Origin: Coleophoma eucalyptorum
Lineage: Eukaryota; Ascomycota; Leotiomycetes; Helotiales; Dermateaceae
Assembly: GCA_026120035.1 (NCBI GenBank)
Contig: JALRME010000023.1
Location: 620,001 to 684,000, forward strand
Reading direction: 5' to 3'
DNA length: 64,000 nucleotides
Below, one piece after another: positions 46,577 through 58,103 of this stretch. The position numbers and the translations under genes were made by a program. Within the stretch, counting starts at the first letter, position 1; each line of letters starts with the position of its first letter. Under the pieces are notes generated by a model. It was given only the letters and a program-made list of their open reading frames with translations. It did no database searches and was not told the origin of the DNA.

Positions 46577-49004
46577 ATGTCTCTCAATGATTCTAATCCC
46601 CAGAGTGCGGCTGCGCCGAACATACCCAATGGTAAAGCTGCAGCTGTTGCTCCAAAACTCAGCGATAGCAACCAAGTCGAATTGGAAAGCATACCGACGA
46701 ACGGGCGACCAGTCAATCCTGATGAAGACATCATGCAATTAGCTCGAATGGGTGACATACAAGCAATCGAATCCCTCTACGATTCTGGCAAGTTTGATGC
46801 TTCCTACTGCGATGCCGAGGGTATTACACCCCTACACGTCTGTATCTCTCCCTAGCCCATCCATATTTCTTGCTGACTTCTACACTCAGTGGGCTGCCAT
46901 CAATAATCAATATGCGATGTGTCAATTTCTTATAAAGGCTGGTGCGGATGTGAATAAGAAGGGTGGAGAGTCAGTCGCAACCCCGGCAATGTGGGCTGCC
47001 CAACGATGTCATTATTACACAGTGCACCTCCTACTAGAACATGGTGCAGATCCTCTGGTAACAGATGTTCAAGGCTACAATATCTTGCATCTCGCAACTT
47101 TTGAAGGAAACATTTTCTTACTAGTACTCTTGCTTCACCAGAGCATACCAGTCGATGTCCCTGATACCCATGGTCATACCTGCCTCATGTGGGCTGCTTA
47201 CAAAGGCTATCCTGCTTGTGTTGATTTATTTTTGAGGTGGGGAGCCGATGTTCATGCCACAGATGAGACCGGGTTCACAGCATTGCACTGGGCGTTGGTA
47301 AAAGGTTCTCAGGGTTGTATACAGAAGTTGGTTGAATATGGGGCGGATCGATTTGCAGAGACTATGACTGGAAAGACGCCTTCCATCACTGCAGAGGAGA
47401 TGAAGACCTCAAGGATGTGGCATCGTGCTCTGAAAGAATGTGGATATGATGAGAATGCCATGCCTGTTACCATGAGCTTCCCAATGTCCTCGTGGTTGCT
47501 AAAAGACAAACGGTCATTCATGAAGAAGTTCTTCTTTTTCTGGCCCTTTCTCATTCTTTGGGCGATGATAATGGTCTCGAGTCAAATGGTCGTATTTGCA
47601 GGACTCCCCCTAGCACTCTTCATTGGCTATGGTCTCCAGTGGGTTGCTCAGCAAGTGATGGAATATGCCCCATCAGACATGAGGCATTTCCATAAGACTG
47701 TAAGTTCCGTGCCTTCACTTCGTATTCAAAGCTAACCAGATGAAGCCATGGCTGGCTGGGATCTTCGCAGCTACTCTCTTCTGGGTAGGTCTCAATTGGC
47801 TGACAAAAATCCTCCCTGGTAAGAAGCGTTGTTCATTGTGTCCTGCTTGAGTACTCATGATATTCACAGTTACATTTGCGGCGAGTCCTTTCACAAACAT
47901 AGCTTTCGGTACTATGTACTCGCTCTGTGGATATTTTTACTTCTGTACCATGATTTATGAACCCGGATTTGTCCCTAAACTTGGTGGCCTGACCCAGCAA
48001 AAAGCTGTCATTGATGAGCTTCTGAGCATTTGGAAATTTGATGAGCAGAATTTCTGCGTACCATGCATGGTCAGAATGCCGTTGCGCAGTAAACATTGCA
48101 AAAGATGCAATCGATGTGTTGCTAAACATGATCAGTAAGCTGAGTGAGTAGTGTTAGCAACTTCGGACTAATTGGTGTAACAGTCATTGCCCATGGGTGT
48201 ACAACTGTATCGGTATCAATAATCACCGTCACTTCTTCCTCTATTTGATCACTTTAGAAGCTGGAATTGCTCTAATCGTCCGGCTAACTATCTCATGTAA
48301 GTCTTTCTGTTTGATGCAGAAACATACCGCTGATTAAAATCCCAGATTACGAAATAATAGCAGACAAGGCTAGTAGTGAATGCAATATACTCGGCCCTGG
48401 GTTTTGCAAGATTGTGAATTCTGATTCATATACTCTTGTTGTGTCTATTTGGGCTGCTTTGCAGCTGACGTGGGTTACAATGCTACTTTTTGTCCAGCTT
48501 GTGCAAATCTCGAGGGCTGTGACAACATGGGAAAATATGAAAGGCGCAAATCATGGCCATGGTCATGGAAGCAAGGCTTCTGAAGCAATTACGTCAGCTT
48601 TGACCGCAGGGACTACGTCTCTAGCTGGTGCTCAATTAGGCCACACTGGTTTAGGTCCAGATCCTGCATTGCCGCCGACTCATGCGCCACGCCACCACCA
48701 TAAGGCAGGTTGCTTTGCACAATGGAAGAAGCTTCTGGGCGTCGATACCTTTGTGGAGACTGCAATGCATGGTTACGAGGGCAATAGGAATCGGCGGCGA
48801 GCAGCCCGTAATCCATTCTCGCGAGGAGCATGTAGTAACTGCAAGGACTTCTGGTGCGATCCAGCACCCGTCTTTGGCAAGCGAGAGAATGGGTCAGCTA
48901 TACTTGGGGGTGAAGTCATAAACTATACGATGATGTATGAAGCCCCATCGAGGCAGAGTAGTCGTGGTGGTTACCAAAGTGTTGGAACTGATGATTCCGT
49001 GTAA
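46577..49004 (+). CDS. akr1: Ankyrin-repeat palmitoyltransferase AKR1
   Basis: Six exons: 46577-46837, 46890-47699, 47740-47818, 47870-48134, 48184-48296 and 48346-49004. They sum to 2187 nt, 728 residues. A second acceptor 6 bp downstream of 47740 would remove two residues. Ankyrin repeats span about residues 55-260 ([60 protein letters not shown]). Several membrane helices follow. The cysteine-rich catalytic domain ([20 protein letters not shown]) leads to the DHHC signature [14 protein letters not shown], formed across the fourth intron. The last part has more helices and a His/Gly-rich loop. AKR1 enzymes attach palmitate to cytosolic cysteines of proteins such as casein kinases at the Golgi or endosome. 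Confidence 0.95.
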
Positions 49005-50855
49005 TTAAACGAGAGAGCTATGTATAGGATCTCGGGACTTTGCTTATATTATCATCAAAATTATATAATCAATGCATTCAAAGGTAAATGATGATCTGTT
49101 TGCCAAAACAGCGTTGAGCTTGCGACACCATCCCATCTTATACATTTATGTAAGCAGATTTGAATCAGTTGTAGTAGGAAAGGGGAAACCACATAACATG
49201 ATATTCAATCTGCAATACGCTGTTTTCCCTTGCTGTCACAGGAATCTCACTGAAGCAGTGGCAATCCACTGTTTCATGTCAGAGATAGTTCAGGTCTGGG
49301 AGTACAAAATACCTACCCCAAAGATATGACTGCCTCTACTAATTATACTACCAGCTCAAGACCAACATGACTAGTTCTAATAGTGCGGAGACTATGTGAC
49401 AACGGGCTAAATAAACACGATACAGTGGTTTTACGCATCGGTCAGATAGCTCTAAAAGCTAGCTACCTTATTAGACACCTATGAAGGCATCAAAATATTT
49501 GAATGCGAACCAGGCAGGTTTTTACGAGTTTATCTTTGCACCCGTGGCTACTAGATTGCTCTAGCCAAGAATACTTTCACCCTCATGCATATCTATTAGC
49601 CTACATTGTTTTTGCTGAAAGAAAGGGGTCATGTGATCACGCGACAGGCACCTACATGTAAATAGACCTCCAGGCAGTCCTTCACCTTCGTTCTACAATG
49701 TCAGTGATACCTTCAATACAATCTCTCTATTGACCCAGAATAGTTACTCGCAACAGTTTTAATAGGAGTAAAAAAAATCTTAAAAGAAAAATGGCAAGTG
49801 GCTAACAGAACTAGTGTTGATTAGCATCTTTCCACTCACGGGCCTGAACGCTTACGATTTGCTACATATAAACATGTTCGAAGAACGACTGCGCAGCCCT
49901 TGTTCTCAGCCATACCAGAATCACTATTGGTGAGCAAGAAATAGCCGTGCTCAAGATTCATATAATCTTCCACACAACTGCAATAGAGCTCTCAATCAAG
50001 TCGACACCGCCCAGAATTATGTAGATGGTGTATAGCTCGGTCTAATAGCAGAAACCAGTGGAATGCTATCGGCCAGCGGGCGGTTGTGGCTGACACGCCC
50101 GTCTTACAGAAAGTGGACATATTTCTCTAATCCTTCTTTCAAGGTTACCTTGTTAGCATGGAGCCGATTTTACTGGAGGATCGATATTTATGGAATAAAG
50201 TATCTATCCGAAGTCAAGCATCGCTTAGCGAGTTGCGTTGGAAGTGTCTTCCACCGAAATGCTATAGCCGATCCATCAATAATGCTGGTATTATTGAGAG
50301 GCTTCATACTGCTACTGTGTATGGAAGCAGATAAAACCAAAACCCAACCATAATACTATGGATTTTGAAGTCTTATTCCTGTGGGCTATGACAAGCATTA
50401 CTGCAACTCAAGCCCCCTAAAATAACAAAATGAGCTTGGTACAAAGAAAGGAGCCAGAAGTTAGATATAAGCTGACGCAGACTTCAACGACCTCAATGAA
50501 GTTTGATACACAAAGTAAGACTTTGTGTATTTGAGAGGGGAATAAGGAATGGTGGCAACTGAACGAACTAGTGATGAGAAATGAAGTGATGCAGAAGTTG
50601 GGCACAGCCGAGCTCCTGAGGAAATATACACGGTGTGTATTGGACGATTGTAATGGTTCTTCACATGGTGCACAAGTATAGGAGAACGCAACTGCGCAAC
50701 ATGGTTGTCACAAATAGAATCAAGCGACAAGAAACTAGGCGAATGGGTATTATAGAGTGGATGGGTAACTTATGCAAAAACAAATGCCATTATCATATTC
50801 AATTACAGCCAATTGAGACTAATTCTCAGCTATCGATGATTTCTCCTCGAGAATG
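49005..50855. other. AT-rich gap with one copy of a dispersed repeat
   Basis: 1.85 kb without a recognisable gene. A 97-codon plus-strand frame at 50063 shows no family pattern. Contains copy A of the diverged repeat at about 49602-49740. Confidence 0.4.
49602..49740 (+). repeat. Diverged dispersed repeat, copy A
   Basis: About 140 bp similar in order and spacing to 56583-56723, by eye at roughly 65-75% identity. Shared blocks include CATGTGATCACGCGACAGGC here versus CATGTGTTCACGCGGCAGGC in copy B, then CCTACATGTAA/ACTATGTAACT, GACCT, TTCTACA, GATACC and CTATTGA-CCCA. No terminal inverted repeats or coding sequence could be defined. It is probably an old transposon fragment or duplicated non-coding segment. 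Confidence 0.5.
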
Positions 50856-51420
50856 TTAATAAAGCCCCACCAAAATGTCACCTCTGATTCGGGCTGTAAG
50901 ATGAACTTCAGCTTCAAGATCAAGCTTAATTCCGACCATGAGAGCGGCATCCTTCAACTTGCCATTATCGTCAACAGGGCCTTTGAGAAGGTTGCCTAAA
51001 AGTCCTAGAATTAGTGTCTTGGAATTGACTTTGAGCGGAGGGTAAAAGCTTACCAACGGGCCCATTGGCTGTACCAGACAATCCGGGCATTGGAAGGCTC
51101 TTGTTGTAAGCAGGATCTTTAGCTCTAAACAGATGGTAAGTAGAGGAGTAGGATTGAAGGGACTGGCTTTTTTCGTTCCACAACATCAAGAGCACTTACG
51201 GAGAAGACATCTTGGGAGTATCGGAGAGGTATTCAGAGGAACTCTTAGGTAATATTTCGGGACTGGATTCAGTAGCGCGACGGGAAGAAGGCTTGTGATT
51301 GCTTAAAGTGCTTTTTGAAGAAGAGTGTTTGCGAGACTTTGTGGAAGTCTTAGAGTGAGAAGAGCTTGTAGGAGACTTTGATCTTTCAACTTTGGTATCG
51401 CCGAGGAAGAAATTGCCCAT
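50856..51420 (-). CDS. Small conserved-looking protein of unknown function
   Basis: Three exons: 51420-51200, 51124-51054 and 50995-50856. They sum to 432 nt, 143 residues, with canonical splice sites in phase. The first half is disordered and Ser/Lys/Thr-rich (SKSPTSSSHSKTSTKSRKHS). The second half looks folded and conserved: PLPGLSG-like LPMPGLSGTANGPVGNLLKG, then GIKLDLEAEVHLTARIRGDI ending in LVGLY. MGNFF at the start has a glycine at position 2, compatible with N-myristoylation (inference). I do not recognise a characterised family. The C-terminal amphipathic strand pattern suggests a small beta-rich membrane- or protein-binding element. Confidence 0.7.
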
Positions 51421-51709
51421 TATTTTATGGGCATTGCACTCGCTTTATGGTTCTCTCCTTTCTGGAGGTTCATATACATTTGCCAGCCATGCATGTTGCC
51501 TCTCCGTATCTACTTCACAGTATGTTCCTTTTTCTGGGCGACACCTGTGCGCAATAACGTCTCCACTTGGAATAGGATGAATGATGAACTGACAACAAAA
51601 AGTCGTACGGTTTCGGAGAGGATCGGGGTTGCGTTGGATTTATGAGTGTAGCCGCGCTTTTCTTCTAGATTGAAGGAGGCTCACGTATACATAGGTGAAG
51701 ACGATATAG

Positions 51710-52369
51710 TCACGCGTGGGCATCGGCAAGTGAGAAAAAAAAGTGGCTGGGTGTCCTGTTCGATGTCAAAGCTGCCGATTCACACAAGGTTAAAGCTTGT
51801 TGATTGTCGTCAAGCCAACAATGTCGAGGAGAATAATCATGCCACGCCAGCTCATATTGCTGTAGAACTCGGCCTGGGATCCCAGACTCAATTACTTCAC
51901 TTCGTCCGAACCGATGAAACACCGGCCCAATTCCAGCTCCGTCGCTATATCCCGAATTCACAATGCCAAGAATGGGGAAAGGATATCGTACCAGCAGTAA
52001 CATCAGAGCATCGTCGGCTGGGTGCCACATAAGAATGCGATGGGGCTGGATTCCACGATACCTTAATTTTCCGACGGCTCCTCCTTCAATGTACAACTCA
52101 TGACCAAGCTTCTCTCCCGTCCATGGATTGTGCTTGCTTGGAGGCTTCATCCAAAAAACAAACTTTAAAAATGAAGAAATTATTGAGGCACCCAGAAGAT
52201 GATTGAATATTAAGTATGCAATAACTTTTGGCCAACTTCTGGGTAAATTCAGCATCAATATGGCTCTCTCAGTTATTGTTGGTATTGCCGCCATCTTCGG
52301 CACATCGGAAGCAATCAAGGAAACCCGATCGAAGGCAAGAAGAGATGAGCATCGCAGTCGGAAATGCAA
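51710..52369 (-). CDS. Candidate ORF of unknown function, antisense to the next gene's 5' end
   Basis: A continuous 219-codon frame. A shorter start at 52294 (MAAIPTITERAILMLNLPRS) is also possible. The part outside the overlap (51710-52259) has balanced composition and protein-like sequence, for example WTGEKLGHELYIEGGAVGKL, GIQPHRILMWHPADDALMLL and GYSDGAGIGPVFHRFG. No intron is needed. It overlaps exon 1 of the plus-strand gene at 52260 antisense, which weakens the case, and I recognise no family. It may be a young or decayed gene, or chance. Confidence 0.3.
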   Translation of the reverse strand: MHFRLRCSSLLAFDRVSLIASDVPKMAAIPTITERAILMLNLPRSWPKVIAYLIFNHLLGASIISSFLKFVFWMKPPSKHNPWTGEKLGHELYIEGGAVGKLRYRGIQPHRILMWHPADDALMLLLVRYPFPILGIVNSGYSDGAGIGPVFHRFGRSEVIESGIPGRVLQQYELAWHDYSPRHCWLDDNQQALTLCESAALTSNRTPSHFFFSLADAHA

Positions 52370-52959
52370 CCTTGCTATTCGGTGCTCAAAATCTTCTCAA
52401 TACAGTGCTATCCTCGAGGGAAGACAAATAGTTCTCTCTGGAGACAAAGTGAGTCATTAACCACGTATCATGGCCAGATGCACATTCTAATTAATATCTC
52501 AAGCTTTACGTTGACACTGGTGAAGAGTATGATCAGCCATTTGGGCACCCATTCGCCGGATACTTTCTACCATATCCTGATACCAATTACTCTGGTCTCA
52601 TATCATCTATCACAGATGAGGCCCCGATCATGAACTGGATCTATGTCGATCGCGATACCTACGAGGTAAAATTTGGTACCCGTCCATATGCCGAGTATAA
52701 CCTCAAAGGTCCTTTTGATTGCACGAGACAAGATAGGAGATTGACATTCGGAGGTTGGGAGGGATTTGTGGTTGTTCAAGAAGGCAATTTCTGGGCGCTG
52801 TACTTTGATCGTGATAACGACAAGTTGAGGTCGAAGGGCAAAGCAGGAATACCAGTCCTAGAGGTGGAATTATTAAGAAAGGAACTCCGAGGCGAGCCGG
52901 CGACGAGGGTTGAGACAGCGGCACAAGATGCGCCTAACTCTCAGCCCAGCGGCCCTTGA
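52260..52959 (+). CDS. Conserved fungal protein of unknown function
   Basis: Two exons: 52260-52448 and 52504-52959, giving 214 residues. The start MALSVIVGIAAIFGTSEAIK is weakly hydrophobic, and an in-frame ATG at 52203 could lengthen it. The protein reads as one compact beta-rich domain: SSQYSAILEGRQIVLSGDKL, then YVDTGEEYDQPFGHPFAGYF, DEAPIMNWIYVDRDTYEVKF, GPFDCTRQDRRLTFGGWEGF and FWALYFDRDNDKL. The pattern is familiar from uncharacterised single-domain ascomycete proteins. No catalytic motif is apparent. The acidic, Ala/Pro-rich tail is disordered. Confidence 0.75.
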
Positions 52960-54898
52960 ATTGATTGAAGATATTAATAATAAACCAAAAAAAAAATGAA
53001 AAACAAATATTCTATAATGAAACATAGATGTAAATTAAACTTCGCTCTGTAACGCCCCTGAGGTGATATCATGGTTGTAAACAAGATGCTTCTTTCATTG
53101 CTTCAGACTTTTTTTCATGTATCTGCAACTATCCGTCTACTGCGAAGGAGCGTCAGATCGGGAATAACGGATGCAAATAATCGAAATTTTTCTCATCCGA
53201 GGGACTATCACACGTTGTGTATGATTCAGCCTTAGCAATTATTCTTGCATTTTTGATGTTCATATGGTCTATACCTTCATTACATGTTCCCCTCGTCGCT
53301 TATGATTTTAGCGATCAATTCCATGTCCTTTACATGTGTGAAGTCAAATTAATGGCAAGGCTTTTTTTTGTTTTTATTTATTATCTATAAAACTGTACTT
53401 CAGGTGTAAACTGAATGAATTGAATTCAGCATGGAAGCTCAATGTGAGATCTCCAAAATATGTACAGTAGGGTTCTGAGCAGTCTGAGCCATTCTGAAAG
53501 TCACCATAATAGCAATGCTGTAGAATTGGCGAACAGAAAGGAGATTGCGCAAACGCACATAAGAACCAATTACTTTTGGAAATTCAACGCGAGCATGACG
53601 AGTATGTTGAATATAAAGGTCCAGTATCAGACAATTATCATCAAGTTGCCATACCAAGGTTTGTTTCGTACGTAGAGTTGAAAACTTAAGCGGTGGTTTT
53701 TGAATAGGCTACCTGTAGTTATGACATGGCGCCAAACTATCACGAGATCAAACTGGCAGAATTGGGCACACTTAACAGTGACGCATCAATCGTTAGGTAG
53801 TCTGCCAAGGCTTCGAATTTCTCGCCATCTCATATGCTGTTACTATTGACCCATAGTCCCTACCAATTACCTTGCTACACGATTCACACTAATTCAGGGC
53901 ACTGCCGCCACAGTTCGGAATTTCCCAAGAGAGTCCAGGATCTCTTGCTGCACAAAATCTTCGGCTGCTAACAATGGCTTGACCTAATGCAAGCAAAGCT
54001 TCAAGCTCCATCCGTCGCCATAGCGTCCGTGTTTAGGACTCGATCGTTTCACGATTAGTGGTCAAAAACTGGTCCTGTTGTGCCGACAAATTCATATAGT
54101 CATATAATGTCTTGCCTGGAAAATTGACAGATGGTTAGCAAGTGCTACTGTGGCCATGCCCAGGTGAATCACAGGGTATTAAGGGATGATGATAGCACAA
54201 TAGAGTTCATACCTGTGACCTCACCATCCCCGATAAAGCTACTATTATTATCGCTGCAGCTCGGCTATCTACCACCAAAAAGTATCAAACCCATTCACTC
54301 TAGACTTTTAGTCTAGGCTGGAGCGTCCTATGTACCTAGCGTCAAACTAGATCGCCCCAGATAGGTCGTCCTGCTTTCACCCGATTCAATACAGATCAGC
54401 GTTCCGAACTGCACAGGTGGCCAGGCCCAGACCCAAGAGCTGATATAAGCTTGCATATACCATGGGTATCCATCGGCTAGAACTCAGCTTTCTAAGTCGA
54501 CATCATTGCTGAAATCAGTCGAAGAGTTTCCAGCGTGTTGTCGGGGTCAACAGCAAGCAAGGACGGGGCCGTTTCGATCCAGACCTTGGCGAGGGTGACT
54601 AGAGAACTTCCGTCACTTACACTTCTGTCCCGATTTCTGGAAGTCGTCGAATGCATCGGTAGGTTTCCTGCTAGAGTCTACATCATGAAAACGGAAAGTT
54701 ATGATCTTTAGAGAGGGTAAGACGGTTTTGGAATGGGAATGCATAAAACCCTGGCGCCCCAGGAGATTTCTCAATATCTTGTGTCATGAGTGCGACTGAC
54801 AGAAACCCCGAACAAATCACCTGCTTTGCTCGGGCAGTAGTGAAGGATATGTATGCATCGTTGCTACATTGCTAATTCCTGGAGTAAAGGAACATGAG
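52960..54898. other. AT-rich gap upstream of the receptor gene
   Basis: 1.94 kb with A-tracts near 52985-53000 and only short frames. No gene, tRNA or clear repeat recognised. Confidence 0.4.
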
Positions 54899-56192
54899 AT
54901 GTCGGATTCTGAACTAACCGCAAAGCTTGCGGTGGGCGGAGCCGTTGGCCTCATCAGTCTTTGTCTGTGTGTAACTACACTATACTGGTTGCTCCGTACA
55001 AAGAGGAATTTCAGACAAACGTTCGCGATGCCGCTTCAGTATTTCGAGAGTCCACTGCTGATTCTTTCGATAGTCTACTTCTGATAATGATGATCACCGA
55101 TGTTGTAAAGTCGATCGCATACATTGCACTGCCTATCGCTGTTTGGTCAGGGACCCAAGTCACCAGTAGTAGCAAATACTGCCAGGCCAGCGGCTTTTTG
55201 ATGGCGTTTACAGTTGAGGCAACCGGTATTTGTACCTTTGAATATGGCTTCTCAGCGTAGCTAAAGCAACCACAGATTATATGATGGTTGTGATCGCCTT
55301 GCAGGTAGCCCTCCTTGTCTTCCGTCAATATCACGACCCAGGATTCGGAGGCCTTTATAAATATCGCTATATCATCTATTCTCTCTGCTTTCTCCTCCCT
55401 GGGCTTATGGCGTCTCTTGCATTCGTAAATCCAGAGGATCCTTACATTTTCATTGGGGCTTTCTGCTATTTACCACGACAACCGATATGGTATCGTTTGA
55501 GCTTGGCAGTGATTCCCAGGGCTATTGTGTTTAGTATCATCCTCATTCTACATTCAGCTATCTACTTTTATACGGTTGGTAGTCTGCAAGAATTCAAGAG
55601 AGTGGATGCACAATCAGCTCAGAAGTTTCTTGGGCAACAGAGGGTGAACGGCACACAAGATTCCCATCAAGCTCCGATGGAATTTGTCACCTCGTGTGTC
55701 ACCGTAAAGTCTGGAGGAGAACCAGCATCAGCGACGAAGACAGCCGAACATGAATCATATCCACCAACCACAGAGCAATCTGGTTGTAATTTGAATCAGC
55801 GAGCATCCTTCGCTCACAACTCCACGACTTCTACGGCAGTACAGACTTTTGAGAGCGATGCTGTACCTAGCAGTGTATCAAATGTTTCGCAAAAGCGGGT
55901 GGAAATTCAGCGCCAAGTACGACTTCTTCTTATTTACCCTCTTGTCTATGTTGGCTGTTGGACCTTCCCTATGATATGTCAAATTGTTCAATTTTCTAAA
56001 GTCAACGAAGCTGGCCTTGTGCCATTTTGGATGGCACTAGTATGGGGAATGATACTTGCAGCACAACCAGGTATAGAGGCGGTGGTGGTTTCAACAAGAG
56101 AGCGTCCGTGGAGGAAGGAGAAGGTACCACTTCCCGGATCCCGTCGGGTTTCGGCTTGTTTGAGTGTCATACGGCAAAGATTCGAAACTTAG
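54899..56192 (+). CDS. G protein-coupled receptor, Git3/cAMP-receptor-like class
   Basis: Three exons: 54899-55020, 55074-55225 and 55276-56192. They sum to 1191 nt, 396 residues. Seven hydrophobic segments are seen: AVGGAVGLISLCLCVTTLYW; LLLIMMITDVVKSIAYIALP; the VEATDYMMVVIALQVALLVF stretch; IIYSLCFLLPGLMASLAFVN; VIPRAIVFSIILILHSAIYF; LLLIYPLVYVGCWTFPMICQ; and LVPFWMALVWGMILAAQPGI. A third intracellular loop of about 115 residues, rich in S, T and Q, separates helices five and six. The first intron uses the weak donor GTTCGC but has a CTGAT branch site and TAG acceptor and restores FRQTLLLIMM. Git3/Gpr1-type receptors sense sugars or amino acids and signal through G-alpha to cAMP. The ligand is unknown. 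Confidence 0.85.
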
Positions 56193-56912
56193 GGCAACAT
56201 GTATGAGTGCGCCGATCGAATACATTGTATTATATAGAGCTAAATATCTATATTTCTTGGACATTTATTTGTAGATTTTCTCGAGGATCTTCTTCTACCA
56301 ACCTAGAAGCACTTGTCTCTCAAGAAAGCTATATACTCAAGGCACGCAGATTCTAATACTTGCTTCGAATACATCTCGTATATTTTAATTGTCGACCGAG
56401 AAAAGGTTAGACAACTTTGGATGCACCATCGGTTCGAAGTGGTATAGCATAGTATACAACATGCTAAGACTAGTGTAAAAATACTGTTAAAACCCTACTT
56501 CAACCTGTCTTTAGTGAGCTGAGATCAAATATCTTTGAAGGTACGAGGGCTAAGGCCCAGGAAAAAAATCGACCTTGCCTTTATATATGTTGTTGAAATT
56601 AATGGGCATGTGTTCACGCGGCAGGCAACTATGTAACTGGACCTTCTAGGCTGGCTTCACTTTCATTCTACATTGCCGATACCATAGTCAATGACACTGT
56701 TAATCTAACCGCTATTGATCCCACATATCATTGATTGGAATGACACTTTTGCACATCTATAATAGGAAGTGTCGGGTATATTTTATGAATCACTTAGTCT
56801 CATAATCTCTAAGATATATACATGAAGTAGAATACGCTATGCCTTGGAAGGTAATGCACTCACATAGCTATTCTTTCAAGACTGTTTTCTGGGTGCTATC
56901 TTCGCATAACTT
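56193..56912. other. Convergent gap holding copy B of the dispersed repeat
   Basis: 720 bp between the stops of the receptor and tyrosinase genes, AT-rich. Contains the repeat at about 56583-56723; otherwise nothing recognised. Confidence 0.4.
56583..56723 (+). repeat. Diverged dispersed repeat, copy B
   Basis: Partner of the segment at 49602-49740, in the same orientation, about 7 kb away. The best block is CATGTGTTCACGCGGCAGGC; downstream TTCTACATTGCC and CTATTGATCCCA also align. Ends and class are undefined. Confidence 0.5.
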
Positions 56913-58103
56913 CTAGATGTACTCGTAGCATAACAGAGATCCACCCCGGATGTCCATAACGTCGCCAACGGTGGCGTTTGGAATGACGCCGTTGTAGTCA
57001 AGAACGTGATTCAAGCTTGTGACGTTACGAGGGTTAGTGTCGCCATCGTACATGACCTGAGCAGCAGTGACGTTACGGAGACCGTTGTTGGTGATGAAGG
57101 TCAACTTTGGCAGGTTACGTCCACCAATATCAAAGGCACGGGAGGAGATATTCACCATCTGCCATTCCCACCAGAGTCGATCGAGATTGGTATGGTGAAG
57201 GTAGAAGAGTGGATCTGTGTTAGTTAGTATCTCTAGAAATAGCTTGCAGTATTTTGAACCTACCTCCAGGGCTAGCAGCCTGGTCATACATGGTACCATG
57301 AACACCAAGGTGAGCAGAAGTATGCGGGTTCTTCTTCCAGCATTCGAAAGCACTGGTGTAGTTCTCATACGTCATGCAGGCGTCAACATTTGCTTGAGAA
57401 ATGGTTGCGAAGGAAGTGTCGTTAAAGGCACGGGTCAAGCATTGGTCCTGAATCTCATAGACCGGTCCGTAGTGCAAAGTGACATTGGCGAACGGTCCAT
57501 CAGAAACACAGCTATCGGGTCCAGTCCCGTTTCCTCCAAACCCGGTAACGGGGTCGAAAACTACCGATGAAGACATATTACCAACATCACGGGTTTCATC
57601 CCAATATCTTCGAAAAGTCAGTCAGATGTAGGTCTTGAAGGCTAGGAAGTCGCGTACGGCTGAGTGCCATTATAGCCACACTCGTTCTGAAGTGCCTGCT
57701 CGTGGGCATACATGAACAGTCGGTGCCATGGAAGAAATTGTCCCTGTAAGTTGATATTTAGTTCAAGCAAGCCCGTTGCTACTTCTTTCATCACTCACAT
57801 CGTCGTGGATCACGTTCGTCTGCTCAATGTGAACCTTTTGCAAATCATCAAATATACTCTGCGAGCCGCTGAAGCCTGCACTCGATGGCAGGTTAAAGAG
57901 ACATAATTCCGCATCTATATAGGCCTTTTTCTCGGCACTGGTCAAGTTGTGCCTAAATTTCATTAGCCTTTTATACCTCTACAGGGTTCAATCGATTCTT
58001 ACCATGCTTTACGCTGGCTCTTTGCCTGGCAAGTATAATTAGAGGCTGCCGAGACAACCGAAGAGGCTGCCAAGAAGGTAACGAGCACTTTGGAAGAAAA
58101 CAT
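56913..58103 (-). CDS. Secreted tyrosinase (type 3 copper polyphenol oxidase)
   Basis: Five exons: 58103-58003, 57952-57799, 57743-57658, 57607-57264 and 57214-56913. They sum to 987 nt, 328 residues. A signal peptide (MFSSKVLVTFLAASSVVSA) is followed by the CuA region. That holds HIEQTNVIHDDGQFLPWHRL and FMYAHEQALQNECGYNGTQP. The CuB region is HTSAHLGVHGTMYDQAASPG and DPLFYLHHTNLDRLWWEWQ. Both histidine triplets appear complete. It oxidises phenols to quinones. The short length means it lacks the long C-terminal shielding domain of classical fungal tyrosinases, a feature of small secreted forms. Several N-glycosylation sequons are present. It is convergent with the receptor gene. Confidence 0.92.

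Noticed and set aside
50063..50353. 96-residue plus-strand ORF in the 49-51 kb gap
   Set aside because: Looked briefly like a transposase fragment (basic, aromatic) but no catalytic or zinc motif could be found.
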